Shown in pieces: positions 1 to 5,969 of a stretch of DNA of 9,783 bases (the stretch's first letter is position 1; each line of letters opens with the position of its first letter). Position numbers and translations under genes: made by a program. The notes under the pieces were generated by a model. It was not told the DNA's origin, ran no database searches, and saw nothing but the letters and a program-made list of their open reading frames with translations. The DNA comes from JBAZBO01 sp041671425 (GTDB taxonomy: Bacteria > Patescibacteriota > WWE3 > UBA101185 > UBA10185): assembly GCA_041671425.1 (NCBI GenBank), contig JBAZBO010000036.1, forward strand, positions 1 through 9,783, written 5' to 3'.

Positions 1-577
1 CGGCATATGGAAAATCCTCGTCAAACAAACCTTCTTTGATCAGAAAATCTCTTTTGTATGAAATATTGCAGGTCCACGCGTGCCTCCAGTTTGCATATAT
101 ACCTTGTATCCTGTAATAGCTGAAAAGTGGGCCTTTATGCTCAAGCCATTTCATAAATGCCGTTGTAGGTATGTCTTTATCCCATGCAATGAGCCCCAAA
201 ACCGCAAAGTTATCAGTGGGAAATTGATTGTGGAATTTAACATGCTCGCTTATCAATGTTCTTGTGGCAAATGTGTCGTCATTGATTATTAAAACTACAC
301 TCCCACTGGCTTGAAGTATGCCTTTGTTTCTGGCTGCAGCGGGGCCTTTGTGAACATTTGCGAGATATACCAACTTAATACCAGTAGGCACCTTTATTGA
401 CTCAATTACCTGCTTTGTTTCGTCGGTGGAGCCATCATCAATAACACAGATCTCGATCTTGTCTTTAGGGTAATCCTGGTCGAATAACAAACCAAGTGAC
501 CTTTGTAGGACATCACAGCGGTTATAGGTGGGTATTATGACTGATACTTTTGGATAGTTTTTTAGATCTGAACTCAT
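1..577 (-). CDS. GT2 family glycosyltransferase, C-terminus cut off by window edge
   Basis: Inverting-type family 2 glycosyltransferase, which transfers a sugar from a nucleotide-sugar donor, probably to a cell-surface glycan; the exact substrates cannot be read. The first 192 residues are visible and no stop occurs before the edge. The GT-A fold start is clear: residues 10-20 read KVSVIIPTYNR, followed by VIDDGSTDET (45-54) with the donor-binding Asp pair, then GPAAARNKG (78-86). The metal-site motif usually written DxD appears as N-D-D at 99-101. A CNISYKRDFL block (170-179) and GLFDEDF (183-189) match the acceptor-side region of the family. ATG at 577 is chosen because the fold begins nine residues later. 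It lies only 15 bases behind the CCA end of tRNA-Val on the same strand, with no Shine-Dalgarno, so read-through from the tRNA promoter is plausible. No signal peptide is seen at the N-terminus. Confidence 0.9.
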   Translation of the reverse strand, partial: MSSDLKNYPKVSVIIPTYNRCDVLQRSLGLLFDQDYPKDKIEICVIDDGSTDETKQVIESIKVPTGIKLVYLANVHKGPAAARNKGILQASGSVVLIINDDTFATRTLISEHVKFHNQFPTDNFAVLGLIAWDKDIPTTAFMKWLEHKGPLFSYYRIQGIYANWRHAWTCNISYKRDFLIKEGLFDEDFPYA

Positions 578-592
578 TAGGTTTATTTTTTC

Positions 593-669
593 TGGTGGGC
601 TCCACAGGGCTCGAACCTGTGACCTTTCGGATGTAAACCGAATGCTCTAACCAACTGAGCTAGGAGCCC
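593..669 (-). tRNA. tRNA-Val (anticodon UAC)
   Basis: On the minus strand this forms a full cloverleaf: acceptor GGGCTCC pairs with GGAGCCC, discriminator A, and the CCA tail is encoded (593-595). The D arm is GCTC...GAGC. The anticodon stem TTCGG/CCGAA encloses the loop TTTACAT, giving anticodon TAC, which reads GTA valine codons. The T arm is ACAGG-TTCGAGC-CCTGT. Its promoter is probably the extended -10 just upstream (681-689), and the glycosyltransferase gene follows 15 bases downstream. Confidence 0.97.
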
Positions 670-680
670 AAGACGTTTCT

Positions 681-689
681 ATTTTATCA
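681..689 (-). promoter_or_regulatory. Extended -10 promoter for tRNA-Val
   Basis: The minus strand reads TGATAAAAT: a TG-N extension plus TAAAAT (5/6 match to TATAAT). It ends 11 bases before the mature tRNA, so the transcript would start about five bases upstream of the tRNA 5' end. No good -35 is seen at 17 bp, which is usual for extended -10 promoters. Confidence 0.55.
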
Positions 690-694
690 GATAA

Positions 695-707
695 TCACAA
701 TTTGTGA
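695..707. repeat. 13-bp palindrome between tRNA-Val and the serine hydrolase
   Basis: TCACAATTTGTGA is a perfect inverted repeat: 6-bp arms around a single central T. It sits immediately upstream of the tRNA-Val extended -10 and in the divergent region before the serine hydrolase. Its size and symmetry would suit a dimeric DNA-binding protein. No regulator gene is visible nearby, so a role is only a guess. Confidence 0.4.
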
Positions 708-756
708 GTTGAATTGCTTGCCAATTGCCACATTATTTGCCAATATCAACCCAAGC

Positions 757-1638
757 ATGAAGTATATGAAATATCTTCTAGTATTCTTAATACCCGCTGC
801 ACTTGGTATATATCTTGGCTTTGGTAGGGGAAGTTCTCCAAAAAGCGCTGGTGGATATGTAGAGACTCCAGATATTCCTGATGTTGTGCAGGAGCAAGAT
901 GTACAAGGAGAAAGCACCAATGTATCTAAATCAACATTTTCTGAGCTAAGGGATCTGATGAAAGGTACCAAAGGCACTTACTCTTTGTATATCAAAGATC
1001 TCCAAACAAACGTGGTCAATGACTACAATTCAGACCTTTTCTACAACACGGCCTCTGTTTTCAAAATATACATGGCGGTATCGGTGATGAAGAATATTGA
1101 GCAAAAGAACATAAATATGGACTTCTATTACAAGATTACTTCCGCTGACTATGAGGGTGGTACTGGGGTTCTGCAGTACGAGAGTGTGGGATCAAGATAC
1201 AAGGTTTCTGAGCTTCTGGATCTGGCTATGAGGAAATCTGACAATGTGGCTCAGAACATCCTGATCAGAGCTATAGGTAAGAATTATATAAACGATGATA
1301 CTTTTTCCATTGATAATGACTCTTCTGCCAGAAAGATTGGAGTTTTCCTGGAAAACTTCTACGAAAATAAGTACATTACCAAGGAATCTAGAGATTATCT
1401 GCTGGCTCTTATGGAGGAGACAGATTTTGATGACAGGATCAACCTTGGTTTGTCATCTGGCACTACTTTTGCCCATAAGATTGGTAATTGGCCAAATCTG
1501 AACTCCTGGCATGACTGTGGAATAGCCACAAAGGGCTCAAAATCGGCTGTAGTTTGCCTTTTGAGCAAGAATACCTCATACAATGACTACTTGGTTATTG
1601 CTAAGCATGTAGGTCAGTACACTGACAGCTCTTTGTAA
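757..1638 (+). CDS. Membrane-anchored serine hydrolase, class A beta-lactamase/PBP-like fold
   Basis: Predicted serine hydrolase of the beta-lactamase/penicillin-binding superfamily, anchored on the outside of the membrane and probably acting on peptidoglycan peptides. Residues 6-22 form an uncleaved signal anchor after a basic start, followed by a polar linker (25-60). The three family motifs are present: S-x-x-K as SVFK (100-103, nucleophile Ser100), SDN (161-163), and HKIG (240-243) in place of KTG. A Glu equivalent to Glu166 of class A beta-lactamases is not evident about 34 residues after SDN, so true beta-lactamase activity is doubtful. The frame is open from a TTG at 709, but ATG 757 is chosen because the anchor begins right after it; ATG 766 is also possible. 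There is no Shine-Dalgarno; a weak TATCAA lies seven bases upstream. The gene is divergent from tRNA-Val and precedes the large membrane protein. Confidence 0.85.
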   Translation: MKYMKYLLVFLIPAALGIYLGFGRGSSPKSAGGYVETPDIPDVVQEQDVQGESTNVSKSTFSELRDLMKGTKGTYSLYIKDLQTNVVNDYNSDLFYNTASVFKIYMAVSVMKNIEQKNINMDFYYKITSADYEGGTGVLQYESVGSRYKVSELLDLAMRKSDNVAQNILIRAIGKNYINDDTFSIDNDSSARKIGVFLENFYENKYITKESRDYLLALMEETDFDDRINLGLSSGTTFAHKIGNWPNLNSWHDCGIATKGSKSAVVCLLSKNTSYNDYLVIAKHVGQYTDSSL

Positions 1639-1676
1639 ACCCACGATCCATATTAGAAAAACCCACAGGTAAAGCG

Positions 1677-1682
1677 TATAAT
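1677..1682 (+). promoter_or_regulatory. -10 box TATAAT overlapping the first possible start codon
   Basis: Perfect TATAAT whose last two bases are the first two of the ATG at 1681. Transcription would be expected to start about seven bases later, at the ATG at 1690. The region 17 bp upstream reads TAGAAA, a poor -35. It lies in the 51-base gap behind the serine hydrolase. Confidence 0.55.
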
Positions 1683-1689
1683 GGCCCAA

Positions 1690-3531
1690 ATGCAGGGTAT
1701 CATCTATCTAAACAACACATCAAAAGGCACTCATACTGAGGAAGAAGACCAGGTTGTGCCCAAACCTGACGAAAGTACCACTTACCAACCCCCTTTAGAG
1801 GAAGTAGTGGTAAATGAAGATAAAAGACGCGAGTCGGATATTGAAGAGGACAAGATAGTGGAAAAATCTATAGATGACAACAAACTCTCTGGACCTTTCA
1901 GGAAGTACCTTAAAAGTTACAATGATGCAGTCCTGGAGGAAGAAAAGAAGTGCACAAACCCCATATATGTTGACGAAATAGCGTCCAAAGTGGCTCAATT
2001 CTACGAATCTGTCAGAAGGATAGTAGATTGGAAAGAAGAGCATCTTATACGTAGGTCTGCCATTGAGAGGATCCTCAGGAGGAGTTTTGTATCGCAAATA
2101 TATGGTATGAGCCTTGTACCTGACGTGGATGCTTCCAAGATAGCAGAACCAATAGCATTTGAGCTTGTCAGAAGTGGTCATTTCAAAAATGGGACTATCT
2201 CAAGGGGTAAAATCCTAGATATCCAGCAGATCTTGGAGAAGTACCTTCATATTTTAAAGAATGTGCACATGAATGGTGAGGATAAAGGGCGTTCAAGGAA
2301 AGAGGTTGAATCAAAAATAAAAAGAAAGATAAATTTCACCCGCTGGGCACTTGAGCTAGCATCCTGTGAAATAGAATATATGCTCGATCCCCCGCTTAGG
2401 GAGTATGCATTGCTAGACTTGATGGTAGATAGTTTGATGCAAAGGATAGATGTTGTACCTGTGGGTAAGATGTCTGATGTGGACGTGCACTTGCAGACTT
2501 ACATTGCTGTCAGAAAGGCGCTTTTCAATTTTGATGCCCCCATGATTGACTTTGATATTATGAGGCTTAAACACCCGGATTTTTTCGGCTCTTCAGTAGA
2601 TCTTACTCGCATAGCCAGAGACATACCCCAAGTTTGGGAAGAGCTGGAAACTGATCTTAATCACCCCAAAGCTCCAGATTTTTATGCCATTGCAGAGAGA
2701 TATGATGCCCCATACCTTCTTATTGGCGATGCTATGAACAAGTCTCATAAGAATTCTCAGAATGTCGATGATATGGTTTCACATCCAGCTGATTTCCTTC
2801 CAGCAATTGAGGAAGTCTACAATACCAGATTAGCAACACTCAAGAAAAGGCTATACAAACTGGCGATTTTCTCTACTTTATCTATTTTTATTGCAGGTGG
2901 GGTGAGCCTTTTGATATTTGAGATCCCCATAGCAACTCTTATTAGAGGATATTTCAGCCCTTGGGCTATTGTGGCAGATCTAGCTATTCCCACCGCTTTA
3001 ATGTTCCTTTTGGTGAGCATCATAAAACCACCTTCAAAGGATAATCTTGCAGTGGTCAAAGACGAGATCCAAAAGATAGTCTACAAGGTGAGAGATCTTG
3101 ACGTGTATGAGATCAGGTTTATCACGAAGAAAAGGAAGTTCCAAAATATTATCTTCGCCATTGTTTACTTAGCTGGAGGATTTTTCTCTTTGTATTTTAT
3201 ATACTGGCTTTTCAAAGTTGCAAATGTGCCGTGGTCATCCCTTTATATTGATACTGTAAATGTGGCTATGGTTGTATTTGCGGCTATGGTGATAAAGCAG
3301 AGATCCAATGAGCTCACAGTTATAGAAAGGGACAACCTTTTTGATTTTGCATTGGAACCGTTCTCGATTCCTTTGGCCAAGATTGGAGCCTGGATTTCTA
3401 GCAAGTGGAGGGAATACAACATAGTGAGTATTCTATTTGGTGCGCTTATAGACTTGCCTTTTGCTACCTTTGTAGCAGGTCTTGAGGGTTGGAGGAATTT
3501 CATAAAAGAAAAAAGGTCCGGATTGCACTAA
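1690..3531 (+). CDS. Large multi-pass membrane protein of unknown function
   Basis: I do not recognise a named family, though a block around EIASKVAQFYESVRRIVDW and ERILRRS resembles conserved proteins of unknown function in the candidate phyla radiation (from memory). Numbering here is from the upstream ATG at 1681 (616 residues). A charged, low-complexity, acidic N-terminus (15-65) is followed by a long, mostly helical soluble region (70-385) without signal peptide. Hydrophobic helices then lie at about 392-412, 428-448, 488-511 and 521-538, with a weaker one at 582-602; a short basic tail ends the protein. The layout suggests a cytoplasmic N-terminal domain on a membrane base. The start at 1690 is preferred because the ATG at 1681 lies inside a perfect -10 box; if 1681 were used, only a weak AGG upstream could serve as ribosome site. 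The stop is one base from the 3' end of tRNA-Trp on the other strand. Confidence 0.85.
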   Translation: MQGIIYLNNTSKGTHTEEEDQVVPKPDESTTYQPPLEEVVVNEDKRRESDIEEDKIVEKSIDDNKLSGPFRKYLKSYNDAVLEEEKKCTNPIYVDEIASKVAQFYESVRRIVDWKEEHLIRRSAIERILRRSFVSQIYGMSLVPDVDASKIAEPIAFELVRSGHFKNGTISRGKILDIQQILEKYLHILKNVHMNGEDKGRSRKEVESKIKRKINFTRWALELASCEIEYMLDPPLREYALLDLMVDSLMQRIDVVPVGKMSDVDVHLQTYIAVRKALFNFDAPMIDFDIMRLKHPDFFGSSVDLTRIARDIPQVWEELETDLNHPKAPDFYAIAERYDAPYLLIGDAMNKSHKNSQNVDDMVSHPADFLPAIEEVYNTRLATLKKRLYKLAIFSTLSIFIAGGVSLLIFEIPIATLIRGYFSPWAIVADLAIPTALMFLLVSIIKPPSKDNLAVVKDEIQKIVYKVRDLDVYEIRFITKKRKFQNIIFAIVYLAGGFFSLYFIYWLFKVANVPWSSLYIDTVNVAMVVFAAMVIKQRSNELTVIERDNLFDFALEPFSIPLAKIGAWISSKWREYNIVSILFGALIDLPFATFVAGLEGWRNFIKEKRSGLH

Positions 3532-3532
3532 A

Positions 3533-3606
3533 TGGCAGGCCCACCAGGATTCGAACCTGGAACAGCGGTTTTGGAGACCGATATGATGCCATTTCACCAT
3601 GGGCCT
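3533..3606 (-). tRNA. tRNA-Trp (anticodon CCA)
   Basis: Cloverleaf on the minus strand: acceptor AGGCCCA pairs with TGGGCCT, discriminator G, encoded CCA (3533-3535). The anticodon loop CTCCAAA gives anticodon CCA (tryptophan), on a stem with four good pairs and a T-C mismatch at 27-43. The T arm is CCAGG-TTCGAAT-CCTGG. Its tail lies one base from the stop codon of the convergent membrane-protein gene, and its promoter (3618-3626) shares a 58-bp gap with the divergent HEAT-like gene. Confidence 0.97.
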
Positions 3607-3617
3607 AAGTCCCGTAA

Positions 3618-3626
3618 ATTATACCA
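3618..3626 (-). promoter_or_regulatory. Extended -10 promoter for tRNA-Trp
   Basis: The minus strand reads TGGTATAAT: a TG-N extension plus a perfect TATAAT. It ends 12 bases before the tRNA, leaving a 5' leader of about five bases. This is the same arrangement as the tRNA-Val promoter. Confidence 0.65.
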
Positions 3627-3652
3627 TCCAAATCATCGCCAACATTATTTGA

Positions 3653-3658
3653 TATCAT
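3653..3658 (+). promoter_or_regulatory. Candidate leaderless -10 for the HEAT-like gene
   Basis: TATCAT (5/6) is followed by six bases, ATAAAC, and then the ATG at 3665. Transcription would start on the start codon. No convincing -35 is seen 17 bp upstream. Confidence 0.4.
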
Positions 3659-3664
3659 ATAAAC

Positions 3665-4036
3665 ATGAGGATCATCAGAGTGCTCCTTTTCCTTTTGGTA
3701 CCCATTTTATTGGTTTTCGTTGCTGGGGTGGTCAGTATAGGTTACTCAGTTGGCAAATACTGTAAAACAGCCACAGACCTTTATCACTCGGATTGCGCTT
3801 CCTCTCTTCTTACCTATATTACCGATGAGCAGAACATTCATGATCTGAGAGTAAAATCAGTTTGGGCAATTGGTCAGATAGCAGATCCAAGGTCAGTCAT
3901 AGTATTGGAAAGTCTTGAAATGAACAATTTTTGCCAAGGTGACAACTCGTGTGAATATGAGATCACAAAGGCTATAAGATGGTGTTCAACTGACAAAAAC
4001 AAGCTAAGCCCTATCTGGAGAGAGTTATTTCTTTAG
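3665..4036 (+). CDS. Small exported or membrane-anchored HEAT-like repeat protein
   Basis: A 123-residue protein that I cannot assign a function. Residues 1-28 (MRIIRV start, then a long hydrophobic run) form a signal peptide or single membrane anchor, so the rest is probably outside the cytoplasm. Residues 58-84 resemble one HEAT helical repeat (LRVKSVWAIGQIADPRSV), a protein-binding scaffold. Five cysteines follow the anchor (33, 44, 90, 96, 107); the last three flank a CEYEITKAIRWC segment and could form disulfides or bind metal. I recall similar short HEAT proteins ending in a 'YE.KKAI..C' block, which supports a real gene. It is preceded by a -10-like TATCAT with no Shine-Dalgarno. Its 3' end overlaps the convergent RmlA-like gene by 12 bp. 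Confidence 0.75.
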   Translation: MRIIRVLLFLLVPILLVFVAGVVSIGYSVGKYCKTATDLYHSDCASSLLTYITDEQNIHDLRVKSVWAIGQIADPRSVIVLESLEMNNFCQGDNSCEYEITKAIRWCSTDKNKLSPIWRELFL

Positions 4037-4756
4037 CCCTTTGGTTGATTTGGATGCCCAATATTTGTTAGCTTCAAAAAGTGATTCAAAAGTACCTGCA
4101 TCTGTCCAAAATCCTTTAAGTTCTGACCAAAGCATTTTTCTTTCTTTAATATACATGTTGTTTATATCAGTTATTTCCAGTTCTCCCCTTTTTGATGGTT
4201 TTAGCTTCCTGATCTTGTCAAAAAGTGTACAGTCGTAGATATACAAACCCGTTACTGCAAAGTCCGACTTTGGCTTAGAAGGTTTTTCTTCGATTTCGAT
4301 GACTTCTCCCTTACTGTCAAAAGCGGGAACACCAAATCTTTGAGGGTCCTTAACTTTTCTAAGGAAGATCTCTGCTCCACCCTTGAAGTTATGCACTTCC
4401 TTTGAAATGTCCGCATCGGTGGTGTTGTCCCCAAGAATCACTACTACAGACTCGTTGTCTGCAAAATCTTCACCACAGGAAATGGCACCGGCGATACCAA
4501 GAATGTCTTCATCCTGAAAGGCATATTCTATTTTCTTTAAACCAACATCCTCACCATTTCTAAGTACATTGATAAAATCACCTGAATGTGGCTCGCTTAC
4601 TACTATAAGGACATCAGTTACACCGGCTGATACAAGAGTATCTATGGGGTAGAAGATCATTGGTTTGTTATACACCGGCAATAGGTGCTTATTCGTAGCC
4701 CTTGTTAATGGATATAGTCTAGTGCCTTTTCCGCCAGCGCAGATGATACCTTTCAT
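4025..4756 (-). CDS. RmlA-like sugar-phosphate nucleotidyltransferase (short form)
   Basis: Transfers a nucleotidyl group onto a sugar-1-phosphate, most like glucose-1-phosphate thymidylyltransferase (RmlA/RfbA), supplying activated sugars for surface glycans; it acts in the cytoplasm. The nucleotide-binding signature GGKGTRLYPLT (8-18) is intact, followed by KHLLPVYNKPM (23-33). The metal and sugar-site Asp110 sits in ILGDN (108-112). EEKP (157-159 onward), AVTGLYIYD (167-175), GELEITDIN (191-199) and the second metal Asp219 (WTDAGT) all match RmlA. At 243 residues it lacks roughly the last 45 of classical RmlA, the region tied to allosteric control, so it is a short form. Base specificity (dTTP or UTP) cannot be read. 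It begins five bases after the PH-domain gene stop, so the two are co-transcribed. No other rml genes are in the window. The 3' end overlaps the HEAT-like gene by 12 bp. Confidence 0.9.
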   Translation of the reverse strand: MKGIICAGGKGTRLYPLTRATNKHLLPVYNKPMIFYPIDTLVSAGVTDVLIVVSEPHSGDFINVLRNGEDVGLKKIEYAFQDEDILGIAGAISCGEDFADNESVVVILGDNTTDADISKEVHNFKGGAEIFLRKVKDPQRFGVPAFDSKGEVIEIEEKPSKPKSDFAVTGLYIYDCTLFDKIRKLKPSKRGELEITDINNMYIKERKMLWSELKGFWTDAGTFESLFEANKYWASKSTKGLKK

Positions 4757-4761
4757 AGTTG

Positions 4762-5238
4762 TTATGCTTTAGCTTTATCTATGAACGCCTGGATCTTTGG
4801 AAGGTTTTCTTCCGGTTTGGGCACATTTTCCAGATCTAGAGACGTTCCACCAAAGAAATTCAGGGTTATCGTACCATAATTAAAGAAATCGGCAATTACC
4901 GACTGGTTTATCTTCACTGAGATCACACTTCCCAAACCAAATGACACGTGAGAAGACCCAAACATCCCATCTATTACATGAACGTTGTTATCATAAAACT
5001 CATATCTTCTGGTATGCCATTTCCTATTGGCAAACATTACGACGAAGTAGAACAAGGCGGAACAAAAGGTAAAAAGCAGTGTCCCTATAGCAAAGATCAG
5101 AGGTCTTGAGAGTAAAAAAGAGAATATTCTTGTTAGAAAGACAATGAGAAAGATAAGTAACAGTACAAATGGGATGGCGATTTTAAACAACTCAATAGAC
5201 AGGGCTCTTCTGGATTGGGTTATTATTAACTTCTCCAA
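4762..5238 (-). CDS. Two-helix membrane protein with bacterial PH domain (bPH_2/YdbS-like)
   Basis: A 158-residue membrane protein. Two membrane helices (about 18-36 and 45-69) are followed by a basic junction (NRKWHTRRYE) and a C-terminal domain (78-156). That domain has the beta-strand pattern of the bacterial pleckstrin-homology family: YEFYDNNVHVIDG, then a strand with HVSFGLGSVISVKI, then YGTITLNFFG and a final helix. Such proteins sit in the membrane with the PH domain on one face; their ligands are mostly unknown. The only start codon in frame near the promoter is TTG at 5238, with no Shine-Dalgarno. The frame stays open upstream to ATA at 5253, which falls on the predicted transcription start. 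It leads a two-gene unit with the RmlA-like gene from a strong promoter at 5260-5287. Confidence 0.8.
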   Translation of the reverse strand: MEKLIITQSRRALSIELFKIAIPFVLLLIFLIVFLTRIFSFLLSRPLIFAIGTLLFTFCSALFYFVVMFANRKWHTRRYEFYDNNVHVIDGMFGSSHVSFGLGSVISVKINQSVIADFFNYGTITLNFFGGTSLDLENVPKPEENLPKIQAFIDKAKA

Positions 5239-5259
5239 TGGCTTGCTCGCTATGATTGG

Positions 5260-5287
5260 ATTATATATTCGATACAGCTTAAGTCAA
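5260..5287 (-). promoter_or_regulatory. Strong sigma-70-type promoter for the PH-domain/RmlA-like unit
   Basis: The minus strand has -35 TTGACT (5287-5282, 5/6), a 16-bp spacer and a perfect -10 TATAAT (5265-5260). It begins 13 bases after the stop of the upstream gene (5300). Transcription should start near 5253, about 15 bases before the TTG at 5238. This is the best-formed promoter in the window. Confidence 0.75.
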
Positions 5288-5299
5288 GTTACAGACTTC

Positions 5300-5932
5300 T
5301 TAGTCGTCGTTGTCAGGTCTTTCAATCTGTGCACTTATCCCCGAGTTTATAGATTTTATGAGCAGCTTATGAAAATCGTTCTTGGAAAATTCTTCAAGAT
5401 AGCTCTTAAGCTCTTCATATTTAGTTTCAGGAAGGCTTCCCTTCTCTTGATTGAGGTGGTACCTGTAAGTGATGAACTCCACTAATATCTTTTTTACTAT
5501 CTTCTCTTCATTAAGTATCCCTTTGTTTACAAGGGATGATTTTACTATCTGAGTTATTACTCCCCATGGTACTGCACATTCGTCACCTATTAGTCTGTAC
5601 ATTATTGAGTGGGTGTCCAGATCATCAGATAGATCAAATATTCGTGATTCAATTGAGGTAAGGTTTTCTGGATGTATCGATTTCTTTGATGATATGACCT
5701 TTGTAACAGGTATGAATCCCAAAGTCTTTGTCTTTTCTATCCTTAGCTCAATGAAGTTATTCTTAAAAAGATATGCAAAAGAAGCCTCTGACAAAAGATT
5801 TCCCAGTTTTGATACAGAGACCTTGTTTCTATTGGGAAGCTCCTCCTTGTTTTGAAGTAGCCCCGCCTCTGAAACAAACCTTTCTGCGTACATGTACATG
5901 ACCTCTGAGAAGTTAAGTTCTGAGTTATTCAT
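5300..5932 (-). CDS. Acidic soluble protein of unknown function
   Basis: Not recognised. The 210 residues contain no signal peptide or membrane helix, so it should be cytoplasmic. It is rich in Glu, Asp, Ser and Lys and looks helical, with amphipathic segments at about 1-26 and 118-195 and an acidic tail (PDNDD). A central stretch (60-90) alternates hydrophobic and charged residues in a beta-like way (ELRIEKTKTLGFIPVTKVIS). A faint likeness to GOLPH3-type (GPP34) proteins was considered but lacks a diagnostic motif. The start ATG 5932 has a -10/-35 pair directly upstream and no Shine-Dalgarno. It lies between the half-MFS gene and the PH-domain gene on the same strand, each with its own promoter. 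Confidence 0.8.
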   Translation of the reverse strand: MNNSELNFSEVMYMYAERFVSEAGLLQNKEELPNRNKVSVSKLGNLLSEASFAYLFKNNFIELRIEKTKTLGFIPVTKVISSKKSIHPENLTSIESRIFDLSDDLDTHSIMYRLIGDECAVPWGVITQIVKSSLVNKGILNEEKIVKKILVEFITYRYHLNQEKGSLPETKYEELKSYLEEFSKNDFHKLLIKSINSGISAQIERPDNDD

Positions 5933-5938
5933 ACAACA

Positions 5939-5967
5939 AGTCTATGATGCTTTATGATCGAATTCAA
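5939..5967 (-). promoter_or_regulatory. Candidate leaderless promoter for the acidic protein gene
   Basis: The minus strand shows -35 TTGAAT (5967-5962), a 17-bp spacer and -10 TAGACT (5944-5939), then six bases, TGTTGT, to the ATG at 5932. Transcription would start at the start codon. The -35 lies just past the stop of the MFS gene. Confidence 0.5.
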
Positions 5968-5969
5968 AT

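Noticed and set aside
80..292. Open frame of 70 codons on the plus strand at the left end
   Set aside because: It is antisense to the glycosyltransferase, whose GT2 motifs are unmistakable.
709..756. TTG start at 709 extending the serine hydrolase by 16 residues
   Set aside because: It has no ribosome site and would put a polar stretch ahead of the signal anchor; the anchor begins right after ATG 757.
687..977. Open frame of 96 codons on the minus strand over the serine hydrolase start
   Set aside because: It lies opposite a gene with clear SxxK/SDN motifs and shows a low-complexity Ser/Pro/Leu-rich composition typical of an antisense shadow.
3506..3518. T-rich run on the minus strand behind tRNA-Trp as a terminator
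   Set aside because: The only symmetry before it is the self-complementary TCCGGA, which cannot form a looped hairpin.
3532..3765. Open frame of 77 codons on the plus strand across tRNA-Trp
   Set aside because: Its first part is the complement of the tRNA (the familiar 'GPPGFEPGT' tRNA artefact), and the rest overlaps the HEAT-like gene in another frame.
5933..5969. Frameshifted second half of the MFS transporter
   Set aside because: The 37 bases after the TAG are a promoter for the next gene, and the downstream protein is soluble and acidic, with no membrane helices.
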